Assembly (NCBI RefSeq): GCF_001894805.1
Contig: NZ_BCWX01000012.1
Span: forward strand, 1 to 64,000
Origin: Rhodococcus globerulus NBRC 14531
GTDB taxonomy: Bacteria; Actinomycetota; Actinomycetes; Mycobacteriales; Mycobacteriaceae
Reading direction: 5' to 3'
Length of the DNA stretch: 64,000 nt
Made by a program: the position numbers and the translations under genes. The notes under the pieces were generated by a model that was not told the DNA's origin, made no database searches, and saw only the letters and a list, made by a program, of their open reading frames with translations. Numbering within the stretch: the first letter of the stretch is position 1; every line of letters begins with the position of its first letter. Below are positions 19,046-27,120 of this stretch, one piece after another.

Positions 19046-19176
19046 CGCTCTGCCCCTCCACAGGTGTCCACTCTGCAATCGGTGAACTTCGCTGTCGAGG
19101 ATAGGTGAAGTTTTACAGCGGAGCAGGTGGCCTGCGCCATAGGCTTGTGCTGCGTAGTACTAGAGGGAAGGGGACT

Positions 19177-19221
19177 GCTGTGGGAACCGATGCTGTGCGA
19201 ACCGATGCTGTGGGAACCGTA
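19177..19221 (+). repeat. Three 15-bp tandem repeats at the start of the VOC gene
   Basis: The unit GCTGTGGGAACCGAT occurs three times in tandem with one or two changes per copy. Each copy carries an in-frame GTG, so the number of units sets how many candidate starts and how many Val-x-Thr-Asp-Ala units the protein begins with. Confidence 0.85.
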
Positions 19222-19590
19222 GTGTGGCCGACGCTGGTGTATGCCGATGCCCGAGCGGCTGTCGATTTTCTTGTGAAGGCCTTCGGCTTTGTGGAGAAAG
19301 CGCTGTACGCCGACGGTGACGTCGTTGCGCATGCTCAGCTCGACTGGCCCGGTGGCGGTGGGGTCATGTTGGGTTCGCCCCGCGCCGATTCGTCGATTGC
19401 CGGTCTACCGCCGGGAGTGGGTTCTGTGTACATCGTTGTCGACGATGCCGACGGCCTCCATGATCGGGCTGTTGCCGCCGGCGCCGTGATCACGCAGGGT
19501 CTTCGCGACGAGGACTACGGTTCGCGGGGTTTCACGTGCCGTGATCCTGAGGGCGTGTTCTGGAGTTTCGGAACGTACGGCGGGGAGTAG
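19180..19590 (+). CDS. VOC/glyoxalase-fold family protein
   Basis: This 136-aa small protein has a glyoxalase/bleomycin-resistance (VOC) fold. The beta-alpha pattern VWPTLVYADARAAVDFLVKAF opens it and the family ending SRGFTCRDPEGVFWSFGTY closes it; YGSRGF and DPEG are hallmark positions. The GTG at 19180 has AGGGAAGGGG six to seven bases upstream. An earlier in-frame GTG at 19105 lacks such a site. The first 14 residues come from the tandem repeat and probably form a flexible leader. No substrate can be named; homologues bind metals or antibiotics of the bleomycin type. Confidence 0.85.
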   Translation: MGTDAVRTDAVGTVVWPTLVYADARAAVDFLVKAFGFVEKALYADGDVVAHAQLDWPGGGGVMLGSPRADSSIAGLPPGVGSVYIVVDDADGLHDRAVAAGAVITQGLRDEDYGSRGFTCRDPEGVFWSFGTYGGE

Positions 19591-19609
19591 TTCTTTGCCC
19601 GATCTCGGG

Positions 19610-20635
19610 TTACCGTGTCGCCCAATGTTCTTGCGGCACTACCTCGCTCGGGATCGGGGGATGTGGCGGTGTGCCGTCTCCGAACGGCCGGCCGCCGAGT
19701 TGTTCGCGGCCATGCGGTTCGAGCCAGTGCGTCAGTTCGGGTCCCTTGGGAACGATCTGGCTGGGATTGACGTCGGAATGAACGATGTAATAGTGCTGCT
19801 TGATCTGGGTGAAGTCGATGGTGTCGCCGAACCCGGGGGTCTGGAAGAGGTCACGGGCATAGTCCCACAGCACCGGCATCTCGGTGAGTTTGCTTCTGTT
19901 GCACTTGAAGTGGCCGTGGTAGACGGGATCGAATCGGGCTAGCGTCGTGAACAGTCGGACGTCCGCTTCGGTAATGGTGTCGCCGACCAGGAAACGTTGC
20001 CGTGCAAGGCGTTCCGTCAGCCAGTCCAGTCGCGCGAACAGTTGGTCGTATGCCTTGTCGTAGGCTTCCTGGGATCCGGCAAAGCCGCAGCGATAGACAC
20101 CGTTGTTGACGTCGCGGAACACTTGTTCTGCAACATCGTCGATTTCGGTGCGGAGAGCCTCCGGATACAGATCCGGTGCCCCTTCTCGGTGGTACTTCTT
20201 CCACTCGGTGGACAGATCCAGTGTGATCTGCGGGAAGTTGTTTGTGACGACCTTGCCGGTCGCGATCTCCACCATCGCCGGCACCGTGATGCCGCGCGAG
20301 TAATTGGGGTCGCGGGCAAAATATGCGTCCTGGAGTCGGGGGATTTTCAGAACCGGATCGACGCCGCCGGGGTCGAGATCAAAAGTCCAACTGCGTTTGT
20401 CGTGGACCGGTCCGCAGATTCCCATCGACAGAACATCTTCCAGGCCCAGGAGCCGGCGGACGATGATGGCGCGGTTCGCCCATGGGCAGGCGCGCGCGAC
20501 AATCAATCGATAGCGATTCGGTTCGACGGGATATCCGTCGCGGCCGTCCTCGGTGATACGTGCGGCAATGTAGTTGGTGTCGCGAGTGAATTCGCGGCCT
20601 TCTTCGACAAATGTTGCAGAGTTGTCCGCGTTCAT
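19610..20635 (-). CDS. Glutathionyl-hydroquinone-reductase-like protein (GST omega/ECM4 type)
   Basis: This 341-aa thioltransferase-like protein has a catalytic CPWANRAIIVRRLLG motif with Cys at about residue 50. The GST C-terminal helical domain includes ITEADVRLFTTLARFDPVYHGHFKCN near residues 235-260. In glutathione users this family reduces glutathionyl-hydroquinones. Actinobacteria use mycothiol, so a mycothiol-dependent counterpart is inferred. The ATG giving MNADNSATF has GAGAGGA seven bases upstream and is preferred to one eleven codons earlier. The gene is monocistronic. Confidence 0.87.
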   Translation of the reverse strand: MNADNSATFVEEGREFTRDTNYIAARITEDGRDGYPVEPNRYRLIVARACPWANRAIIVRRLLGLEDVLSMGICGPVHDKRSWTFDLDPGGVDPVLKIPRLQDAYFARDPNYSRGITVPAMVEIATGKVVTNNFPQITLDLSTEWKKYHREGAPDLYPEALRTEIDDVAEQVFRDVNNGVYRCGFAGSQEAYDKAYDQLFARLDWLTERLARQRFLVGDTITEADVRLFTTLARFDPVYHGHFKCNRSKLTEMPVLWDYARDLFQTPGFGDTIDFTQIKQHYYIVHSDVNPSQIVPKGPELTHWLEPHGREQLGGRPFGDGTPPHPPIPSEVVPQEHWATR

Positions 20636-20660
20636 GGAGATTCCTCTCGATCGCGTGTCT

Positions 20661-21362
20661 CTACACAATACGTCGTTGGACCTGCGCCGTGGTGTGTATT
20701 CCCAGGACAGTGAAATCGAGTGCGCGTGCGATTGCAGCGCCGCCGAGATGTCCGCTCGGGATGCGAAGTTGCGGTATCAGACCGGCATCGAGAGCGTCTT
20801 CGGCAGCGAGAAAGACTGTTCCGCAAGCCAAACCGCGCCGCCGCTGCGCGGGATCGGTGAGCACCGTGAGATCCGCGACGAATCCTTGGAACTCGCGGTA
20901 GGCCGCGCAAGCGAGCGGTTGGTGATCATCCCCGAGCGCTGTGAACCACTGGTCCTTGGCGCTCAGATCGGCAACTGTGACGTCGTCGGGTGGGCAGGAT
21001 CTGGCCACGCTCATTGCGTCGGATCGCTCGCGGCTGATCAGAAGTTGTTCTGCGGGTGTGTGATCCGTGTAGTCGGGAAGGAATGCGAGCTCGGTATGCG
21101 ATATGAGTCGGCCGCCGTGATCCTTGGTGAGTTCGAGAAGTCGCGTTGGTTCCAGCAGTGAGGCGGCGTCCTCGTTCGCGGTGCGCAGCGTGAACCATTG
21201 CGGTCCGACGACGGCTGCTGCCTCGGCGAGTTGCAGTACGTGGATCAGATCGTTGTGATCGTCGTCGACGCGCGCGGTATGCGCCGGACGCAATGCGGCG
21301 TCGCCCAAGCCCAGTTCTCGGGCCCACGTGAGTCGGATGATGTCGAGATGATGGTCGTCCAC
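20661..21362 (-). CDS. GNAT-fold N-acetyltransferase-like protein
   Basis: This 233-aa protein has a C-terminal half that fits a GNAT acetyl-CoA-binding core: VADLTVLTDPAQRRRGLAC followed by a helix (GTVFLAAEDALDAG) and a closing strand. The RRRGLA segment is the pyrophosphate-binding loop (R/Q-x-x-G-x-A). The N-terminal half is less typical and may bind the acceptor. It lies upstream of the GST-like gene, about 25 bases away and on the same strand, so they may share a transcript. The acceptor substrate is unknown. Confidence 0.75.
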   Translation of the reverse strand: MDDHHLDIIRLTWARELGLGDAALRPAHTARVDDDHNDLIHVLQLAEAAAVVGPQWFTLRTANEDAASLLEPTRLLELTKDHGGRLISHTELAFLPDYTDHTPAEQLLISRERSDAMSVARSCPPDDVTVADLSAKDQWFTALGDDHQPLACAAYREFQGFVADLTVLTDPAQRRRGLACGTVFLAAEDALDAGLIPQLRIPSGHLGGAAIARALDFTVLGIHTTAQVQRRIV

Positions 21363-21427
21363 TCGCTACACGCTAGTCCGGTTCGGGTGGGTTGATCGAG
21401 ATGGCCCGGCGTCGTATATTCCATGTG

Positions 21428-21449
21428 GACTATTTCGGGTGGAATAGTC
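21428..21449. promoter_or_regulatory. Probable PadR operator
   Basis: GACTATT and AATAGTC form a perfect 7-bp inverted repeat around eight bases, the spacing typical of PadR-family operators. A further AATAGTC half-site follows at 21454-21460. The sites lie 30-60 bases upstream of the PadR gene. Confidence 0.6.
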
Positions 21450-21489
21450 AAGAAATAGTCAATTGCGGCTTGTCAGGAAGGGGGATCTC

Positions 21490-22113
21490 ATGGGTGACGT
21501 CTCATTGACGCCCTTGGGAATCACCGTTCTGGGCCTGCTGTCCGAGCGTTCGATGCACCCGTACGAGATGTATCAACTCGCCTCGGTCCGCCGAGGGGAC
21601 CAGTTGGTGAAAATCAAGCCGGGCTCGCTTTATCACACGGTTTCCAGGCTGGAAAAGCAGGAACTGCTCACTTCGATCGGGACGGATCGTGAAGGCAATC
21701 GGCCGGAGCGGACGACGTACGAGATCACCGATCGAGGCCGGAGCGCCCTCGAGCACCAATTGCGGGAGATGTTGGCGGTTCCGGTCCGGGAGTATCCGCG
21801 CCTGCCTCTTGCGCTCGCAGAAATGCATAACCTGTCCGCCGCAACTGCGTGTCGGATGCTCCGGATACGTCTCGCGCATCTCGACGAGACGATTGCGAAA
21901 TTCGAGGCCGACTACGAAGCGTTGAAGGCCGCGGAAAAGCCACGAATCTTCACGGTGGGCGCCGATTACGCCCACGCACTGACCGTCGCCGAACGAGAGT
22001 GGATCGGCGTGTTGGTGACAGACATCGAGAGCGGCGAAATGCCCTGGCTCTCACAAGAACTTCTCGACCGGCTGGCCGGCTCAGCAGGCTCGTCCGCACT
22101 ATCTAAGGACTGA
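21490..22113 (+). CDS. PadR-family transcriptional regulator
   Basis: This 207-aa regulator has an N-terminal winged helix: LTPLGITVLGLLSERSMHPYEMY, then IKPGSLYHTVSRLEKQELL and the wing TTYEITDRGR at about residues 76-85. A helical C-terminal dimerisation domain follows. The ATG at 21490 follows AGGAAGGGGG, a good ribosome site. It sits 2 bases before an EmrB-type efflux gene, so it most likely represses its own operon until a toxic ligand binds. A matching inverted repeat lies just upstream. Confidence 0.92.
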   Translation: MGDVSLTPLGITVLGLLSERSMHPYEMYQLASVRRGDQLVKIKPGSLYHTVSRLEKQELLTSIGTDREGNRPERTTYEITDRGRSALEHQLREMLAVPVREYPRLPLALAEMHNLSAATACRMLRIRLAHLDETIAKFEADYEALKAAEKPRIFTVGADYAHALTVAEREWIGVLVTDIESGEMPWLSQELLDRLAGSAGSSALSKD

Positions 22114-22115
22114 AG

Positions 22116-23600
22116 ATGGAAAAGCAGGTCAATCCCTGGCACGCGCTGTGGGCGCTGTGTATCGGGTTCTTCATGATTCTCGTGGACAGCACGATCGTTG
22201 CGGTGGCCAATCCGGCGATCATGGAGGACCTCGGAACCGACATCAACAAGGTGGTCTGGGTAACGAGCGCCTACCTTCTGGCTTACGCTGTGCCGCTGCT
22301 GGTTACGGGTCGATTGGGTGATCGGTTCGGGCCCAAGAACCTGTACATGATCGGACTCGTCCTGTTCACCGCCGCTTCATTGTGGTGCGGTTTGTCCGGC
22401 AGCGTCGAACTTCTCATCGTTGCAAGGGCTTTCCAGGGCTTTGGTGCCGCGATGATGACGCCGCAGACGATGGCCGTCATCACCCGTACCTTTGCGCCGA
22501 ACAAGCGCGGCGCGGCCATGGGTCTGTGGGGCGCCGTTGCCGGTGTTGCCACCCTGGTCGGACCGCTCGCCGGTGGCGTTCTGGTCGACAATCTCGGCTG
22601 GGAATGGATCTTCATCGTCAACGTCCCGGTTGGTGTGATTGCCTTCCTGCTGGCGTGGAAGCTGGTTCCGTCGCTGCCCACGAGCGAACACAAATTCGAC
22701 ATCCCCGGGGTGATTCTCAGTGCAGCGGGCATGTTCCTGCTGGTGTTCGGAATCCAGGAGGGAAGCTCGTACGACTGGAACGGATTTGTGTGGAGCCTGA
22801 TCGGCGCGGGCGTGCTGCTGCTCGTCGTGTTCGTCTTCTACCAGTCACGCAACAAGAACGAACCACTGCTGCCGCTCGGACTCTTCAAGGATCGCAACTT
22901 CTCACTCGCCAACGTCGCCATCACGGCAATGGGCTTTGCCATCACGTCGATGGTGCTGCCGCTGATGTTCTACACCCAGGCGGTACGCGGACTCTCGCCG
23001 ACACAATCGGCATTGCTGCTCGTTCCGATGGCCGTGCTGACGGGTATTTTTGCGCCGATCGTCGGCAAACTCGTCGACAAGACGCACCCGCGCTACATTG
23101 CCGGAACCGGCTTCGCGTTGTTTGCCATCGCACTGGGTTGGCTGGCGATGGTGATGACCCCCGATGTCGCGATTTGGGAGCTGTTGCTGCCGATCGGCCT
23201 CATCGGATTTGCGAATGCGTGCATCTGGTCGCCGCTGGCCGCCACAGCCACGCACAATCTGCCGCCCCTGCAAGCGGGTGCCGGAGCCGGTGTCTACAAC
23301 ACGACACGCCAGGTGGGTGCGGTTCTCGGTAGCGCCGCGATCGGCGCGTTGATCACCGCGCGGTTGGCTGCACAGGGCCTCACCGGCGGCAGTTCCGAAG
23401 CCGGCGTCGGACATCTGCCCGAGGTAGTCCGCGAACCGTTCAGCACCGCAATGTCGCAGTCCGTGTGGCTCCCGGCCGCGGTACTCCTCGTCGGATTCGT
23501 GGCGTCGGTGTGCTTCGAACGGCCGCAGCGCGGCGACGCCCATGACACGGCGATGGCTGTCAGCGCCGAAGCGAGTCGGGAAACATCACTGAAGGATTGA
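22116..23600 (+). CDS. MFS drug efflux transporter, EmrB/QacA (DHA2, 14-TM) type
   Basis: This 494-aa proton-driven efflux pump has DHA2 landmarks: VDSTIVAVANPAIMEDLG in helix 1, GRLGDRFGPKNLY in loop 2-3 and the motif C segment GLWGAVAGVATLVGPLAGGVLVD near residues 140-162. It is translationally linked to the PadR gene. The last 14 codons (SAEASRETSLKD region) lie inside a 52-bp repeat. On the opposite strand that repeat reads as the C-terminal end of a FAD-linked oxidase, so the native C-terminus may have been altered. Confidence 0.92.
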   Translation: MEKQVNPWHALWALCIGFFMILVDSTIVAVANPAIMEDLGTDINKVVWVTSAYLLAYAVPLLVTGRLGDRFGPKNLYMIGLVLFTAASLWCGLSGSVELLIVARAFQGFGAAMMTPQTMAVITRTFAPNKRGAAMGLWGAVAGVATLVGPLAGGVLVDNLGWEWIFIVNVPVGVIAFLLAWKLVPSLPTSEHKFDIPGVILSAAGMFLLVFGIQEGSSYDWNGFVWSLIGAGVLLLVVFVFYQSRNKNEPLLPLGLFKDRNFSLANVAITAMGFAITSMVLPLMFYTQAVRGLSPTQSALLLVPMAVLTGIFAPIVGKLVDKTHPRYIAGTGFALFAIALGWLAMVMTPDVAIWELLLPIGLIGFANACIWSPLAATATHNLPPLQAGAGAGVYNTTRQVGAVLGSAAIGALITARLAAQGLTGGSSEAGVGHLPEVVREPFSTAMSQSVWLPAAVLLVGFVASVCFERPQRGDAHDTAMAVSAEASRETSLKD

Positions 23601-23610
23601 GAAAGTCGTC
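23559..23610. repeat. 52-bp direct repeat, left copy
   Basis: It matches 28028-28079 at 49 of 52 positions, in the same orientation. On the minus strand it encodes DDFLN-PS-VMFPDSLRR and a stop, the tail of the FAD-linked oxidase whose complete gene ends in the right copy. It overlaps the 3' end of the EmrB-type pump. Confidence 0.9.
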
Positions 23611-23615
23611 CCGGC

Positions 23616-24950
23616 TCAGATGGGGCGAGCGCAGGCGCACTGGGTTGCGGCCAAGGTGCATTCTCCTTGTGTAGCGTCGTGCGTTGCACCAGCGGTCGAC
23701 GGGGCGGGCATTTCGGTGCTCGCCTCGCGAGGCCACAGCACCCATCCCGAGGCGGCTCCCACCGCGGCAAGGGCTGCGAGGATGCTCCAGGTGAGCGCGA
23801 ATCCCGCGGTGGTGCCAACCCATCCGGCAATCGGATAGGTGAGCAGCCAGGCAAGGTGTGACAGGGAGAATTGGGCTGCGAACACTTCCGGAATACCTGC
23901 GGGGTCTACCGACCGTCGAAGTACCTTTCCGGTCGGGGTGACGATCATGGCCATCCCGGCGCCGATGAGCGCCCACACCGCGGCGGTGAGAATCCACGTG
24001 AACACACCGGCAACGGCGAGGGACGCTGCCGCACTTGCGCTGAAGACCAGGACGACGGAACCTGCTGTCATCACGGTGCGTTCGGCGGTTCGGTCGAGGA
24101 CGCGGGGAAGAGCCAGCGCGGTCAGCAACGTACCGCTACCCGATGCGGCCAGCATCCAGGCCACGTCGGATTGGGTTCCGCCGAGTTGGTCGCGGACGTA
24201 GTTGACGGTGTTGACCACGACGATCGAGCCCGCTGCTGCCACCACGAGATTGAGTGCCATGATGCCGCGCAGTCGCGGCGTGGTCACGAAGATCCGCACT
24301 CCCGACGCGATCCGGTCCCACGCGTTTCGGTGAGTGCTGGGACGGGCGTTGGGGATTCGGGTGGCCAGCACGAGCAGCGCGGAGACGGCAAAGCCCACGG
24401 AGGTGGCGACAAAGAGCAGGTTGAACGTCATGAAGGACAGCGCTACCGCTGCGAGAACCGGGCTGAGCAGGCTTTCCATCGTGTAGGCGACCTGCGATGC
24501 CGACAGGGCGCGGGTGAAATCGGCCTCGTCGGTCACGATGTCCGGGATGACCGCCTGGAATGTGGGTGTGAACGCTGCCGACGCAGCTTGGAGAACACCC
24601 ACCAGCACGTAGATGTGCCAGATCTCGCTGACGAAGGGCAACGCGAGCACCACCGATGCGCGAATGACATCGAGTGCGACGAGGAAAGCCCGTCTCGGCA
24701 ATCGGTCGACGTACGCCGCCGCGAGTGGGGCGATCAGGACGTACATGGACATCTTGATCGTCAACGCGGTGGCGAGCACCGCCCCTGCAGACGGTCCCGC
24801 CAAGTCATACGCGAGCAGGCCGAGTGCCACCGTCGCCAACCCTGTGCCGAACAGTGCGATGATCTGGGCGCTGAAGAGTAGGCGGTAGTCGCGAATCGCG
24901 AACAGACGCAGGCTGTTCCGTTCCGGTGCGGTCCTAGCGGTCCGGTTCAT
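23616..24950 (-). CDS. MFS transporter, EntS-like 12-TM type
   Basis: This 444-aa membrane exporter opens with FAIRDYRLLFSAQIIALFGTG, typical of the EntS/DHA3 branch of MFS pumps. DHA3 members export siderophores or macrolides and other drugs. About 12 hydrophobic helices can be traced. The C-terminal tail after the last helix is Ala/Thr-rich and has three cysteines (GEC, QCAC) in its last 15 residues, unusual for the family. It starts inside the 3' part of a broken AhpD-like gene and lies in the repeat-bounded module. Confidence 0.87.
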   Translation of the reverse strand: MNRTARTAPERNSLRLFAIRDYRLLFSAQIIALFGTGLATVALGLLAYDLAGPSAGAVLATALTIKMSMYVLIAPLAAAYVDRLPRRAFLVALDVIRASVVLALPFVSEIWHIYVLVGVLQAASAAFTPTFQAVIPDIVTDEADFTRALSASQVAYTMESLLSPVLAAVALSFMTFNLLFVATSVGFAVSALLVLATRIPNARPSTHRNAWDRIASGVRIFVTTPRLRGIMALNLVVAAAGSIVVVNTVNYVRDQLGGTQSDVAWMLAASGSGTLLTALALPRVLDRTAERTVMTAGSVVLVFSASAAASLAVAGVFTWILTAAVWALIGAGMAMIVTPTGKVLRRSVDPAGIPEVFAAQFSLSHLAWLLTYPIAGWVGTTAGFALTWSILAALAAVGAASGWVLWPREASTEMPAPSTAGATHDATQGECTLAATQCACARPI

Positions 24951-25304
24951 CTGGTTTCACTCCCGCGACAAGATTGAAAGCTCCGGTCAGGATATTGAGG
25001 GCGACGATCCCGACTACATCGGCGATCTCGCGATCACCGTAGCCGTACGCTCGAAGGCCCGCGATGTGTTCGTCGGAAATCGAGGCAGGCTCTCGATAGA
25101 CGCGAAGTCCGAGGTCGATCATTGGCTGAGTTTCGCTCGCTTCATTGCCCGGCTGAGTTGCAGATAGCCACCCAGTACGGCGGGCGAATGAGCCATCGCC
25201 GCGACCATGTCACCGACCTGTCCGTGACGGTTGACGAGTTCGGCGAGAAGGTCTTTCGATGCACCGACAGCGGTGGCCGGTGTGAGAGATGCAAGGCGCG
25301 ACAT
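24934..25304 (-). pseudogene. AhpD-like (carboxymuconolactone decarboxylase family) gene, internally deleted
   Basis: Two overlapping short frames carry the two ends of one AhpD-like protein. The first (25304 to 25119) begins MSRLASLTPATA and reads to SPAVLGGYLQLSRAMKRAKLS. The second (25122 to 24934) reads EPASISDEHIAGLRAYGYGD and ends with VALNILTGAFNLVAGV. In family members about 60 residues between these parts hold the redox CxxC and its His; here they are absent and the frame shifts by two. The remnant should not function as a peroxidase-type reductase. It precedes and overlaps the EntS-like gene, so its transcript may still serve that gene. Confidence 0.78.
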
Positions 25305-25377
25305 AACGAGTCCTCCGTGGTTCCGCCGGTGGTGGGTTCGGCGGGTGATCGCCGGCCGAACCCACCACCGGGGTTGG

Positions 25378-26808
25378 TCAAGAATTGACGGTGGATTGAA
25401 CGGTTTCAGGCTCTTCGACCTTGGTCGACCGCATCACGACCGCGGTGATTGCTGCGCCCACCACTGCGATGACGGCGGCACCGAAGAACACCGCGGAGAA
25501 CCCGTTCGTCAGCTCGGTCGGATTGCCGAGTTGATCAGCGCCGAACACCGCAGCAATCGCAGTCATCACCGCGAGACCGACAGCCGAGCCGACCTGGTAA
25601 CTGACATTGACGATGCCCGAAGCCAATCCGCCCTCTTCCGGGCGTGCAGCCGAAATCGCCGTACCGAGTGAAGGAATGAACGCCAGCGTCATACCGGCCG
25701 CGGCCATCAACGATGCCGGCAGCACGTCTACCCAGAAGTTGCCGGTGGGCCGGATCAAGGACATCCACCCCAATCCGATTCCCAGCACCAGCAAACCGGC
25801 GACGATCATTGCTTTCGCACCGAAGCGCGCCATGGCCCGTGGCGCGACGACGATCATGCCGAGCATGACGAAGATCGTCATCGGCAGCAGAGCTGCGCCG
25901 GCGGGGAAGGCGCTGTATCCGAGCACTTGCTGCAGGTACAGGTTCAGGAAGAACCACATCGGTATCCAGGCCGCGCCGAGGACGAGCTGAGCGACGTTCG
26001 CGGCACCGAGGTTGGGCGCCTTGAAGATTCCCAGCCGCACCAGTGGTTCCCGACGCTTGGACTGGATCAACACGAATGCGCCCAACAATGCGGCCGAGAC
26101 GGCGAGCGCAAGCCATGTCTGCCCGGATCCCCAACCGACGTCAGGTGCTCTGACGATGCCGAAGACTCCGACGGCGAGGCCTGCGGTGACCGCCAGTGCG
26201 CCGAGGAAGTCGATCGATCCGGTGCGTGCCGGTGCATTCGGCATCAGGATGGGCGTGGCGATCAGCGCGATGACTGCGATGGGGATGTTCAGATAGAAAA
26301 CCCAAGGCCAGCTGGCGTATTCGGTTATGGCGCCGCCGAGGAACACGCCGGCCGTACCGCCTGCCGGGGCGGCAGCGCCGTAGATGGACAGCGCCTTGGT
26401 CATCTCTTTCTGCGTGCTGCCGAACAGCATCATCAGCAGGGTCAGGGCGGACGGCGCGATGAGTGCTGCTCCTGCGCCCTGAACTGCGCGACCGGCAAGT
26501 TCGACGGCGACGTTGCCGGCGGCACCGGCGACGACGGAACCGATCAGCAGGATCACCCAACCGGCGGTGAACACTCGGCGCGCGCCGAACAGATCCGACA
26601 GACGCCCGCCGAGGAGGAGCAGCCCGCCGAAGGCGATGACGTAGGCATTGAAGACCCAGGTCAGGCCTTCCTGGGAGAAGCCGAGATCGCTCTGCATCTG
26701 GGGGAGAGCGACACCGATGATCGAGGTGTCCATGATGACCATGAACTGAGCGGCGGCGATCAACGCCAACGCCCACCACTTACGGGTGGATCTAGGTTGT
26801 GTGGACAT
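25378..26808 (-). CDS. MFS drug efflux transporter, DHA2 14-TM type
   Basis: This 476-aa proton-coupled pump has MDTSIIGVALPQMQSDLG in helix 1, GGRLSDLFGARRVF as the loop 2-3 signature and SIYGAAAPAGGTAGVFLGG as the motif C region. Up to 14 hydrophobic helices can be traced. It differs clearly from the pump at 22.1 kb. Its ribosome site (AAGGA) overlaps the stop codon of a 48-codon ORF ending 11 bases upstream, which suggests coupled translation. The promoter region further upstream contains a CsoR-type site, so metal-dependent expression is possible. Confidence 0.92.
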   Translation of the reverse strand: MSTQPRSTRKWWALALIAAAQFMVIMDTSIIGVALPQMQSDLGFSQEGLTWVFNAYVIAFGGLLLLGGRLSDLFGARRVFTAGWVILLIGSVVAGAAGNVAVELAGRAVQGAGAALIAPSALTLLMMLFGSTQKEMTKALSIYGAAAPAGGTAGVFLGGAITEYASWPWVFYLNIPIAVIALIATPILMPNAPARTGSIDFLGALAVTAGLAVGVFGIVRAPDVGWGSGQTWLALAVSAALLGAFVLIQSKRREPLVRLGIFKAPNLGAANVAQLVLGAAWIPMWFFLNLYLQQVLGYSAFPAGAALLPMTIFVMLGMIVVAPRAMARFGAKAMIVAGLLVLGIGLGWMSLIRPTGNFWVDVLPASLMAAAGMTLAFIPSLGTAISAARPEEGGLASGIVNVSYQVGSAVGLAVMTAIAAVFGADQLGNPTELTNGFSAVFFGAAVIAVVGAAITAVVMRSTKVEEPETVQSTVNS

Positions 26809-26818
26809 TCTGAGTTCC

Positions 26819-26965
26819 TTACGGGTACGGGGTATGCATCATGTTTGCGAGGTCTGGGAGTGTCATAGTCGAGGCGTCGCGACATCGAGGCTGCGGATCG
26901 ATGAAATGCCCGGAAATAGTGCGCTTTTCGAACTCGATCGGCCGGCGCTCGGCGTAGGTGCGCAT
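26819..26965 (-). CDS. Small 48-aa ORF, possible leader peptide of the MFS gene
   Basis: It encodes MRTYAERRPIEFEKR and continues to a stop just before the MFS gene. The support is positional: its ATG follows GAAGGAGATCCG, a near-ideal ribosome site at normal spacing, and its TAA overlaps the MFS ribosome site. I do not recognise the peptide. It has two Cys-free halves joined by a Pro/His-containing centre (SGHFIDPQPRC holds the only Cys), and no hydrophobic segment. It may be a small protein or a regulatory leader whose translation controls the pump. Chance cannot be excluded. Confidence 0.5.
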   Translation of the reverse strand: MRTYAERRPIEFEKRTISGHFIDPQPRCRDASTMTLPDLANMMHTPYP

Positions 26966-27011
26966 CGGATCTCCTTCGAGTGAATTCGGAGTGATTTGTT
27001 TTGTTCGTTGC

Positions 27012-27028
27012 ATACCCTAGGGGGGTAT
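27012..27028. promoter_or_regulatory. CsoR/RcnR-type metal operator
   Basis: ATACCC-TAGGG-GGGTAT is a G/C-run palindrome of the kind bound by CsoR-family repressors (TACCC and GGGTA half-sites). It lies in the divergent gap between the small ORF/MFS pair and the His-tailed protein. No csoR gene is in the window, so a regulator encoded elsewhere is assumed. Confidence 0.6.
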
Positions 27029-27120
27029 GGTACAAATTGCAACAGGTTCGACTTCAAGAAGTGAAGAACCCAACGCAGACGGCAACGGAAGTGCCGTCGA
27101 CCCAACCTTTGGAGGGCAAG

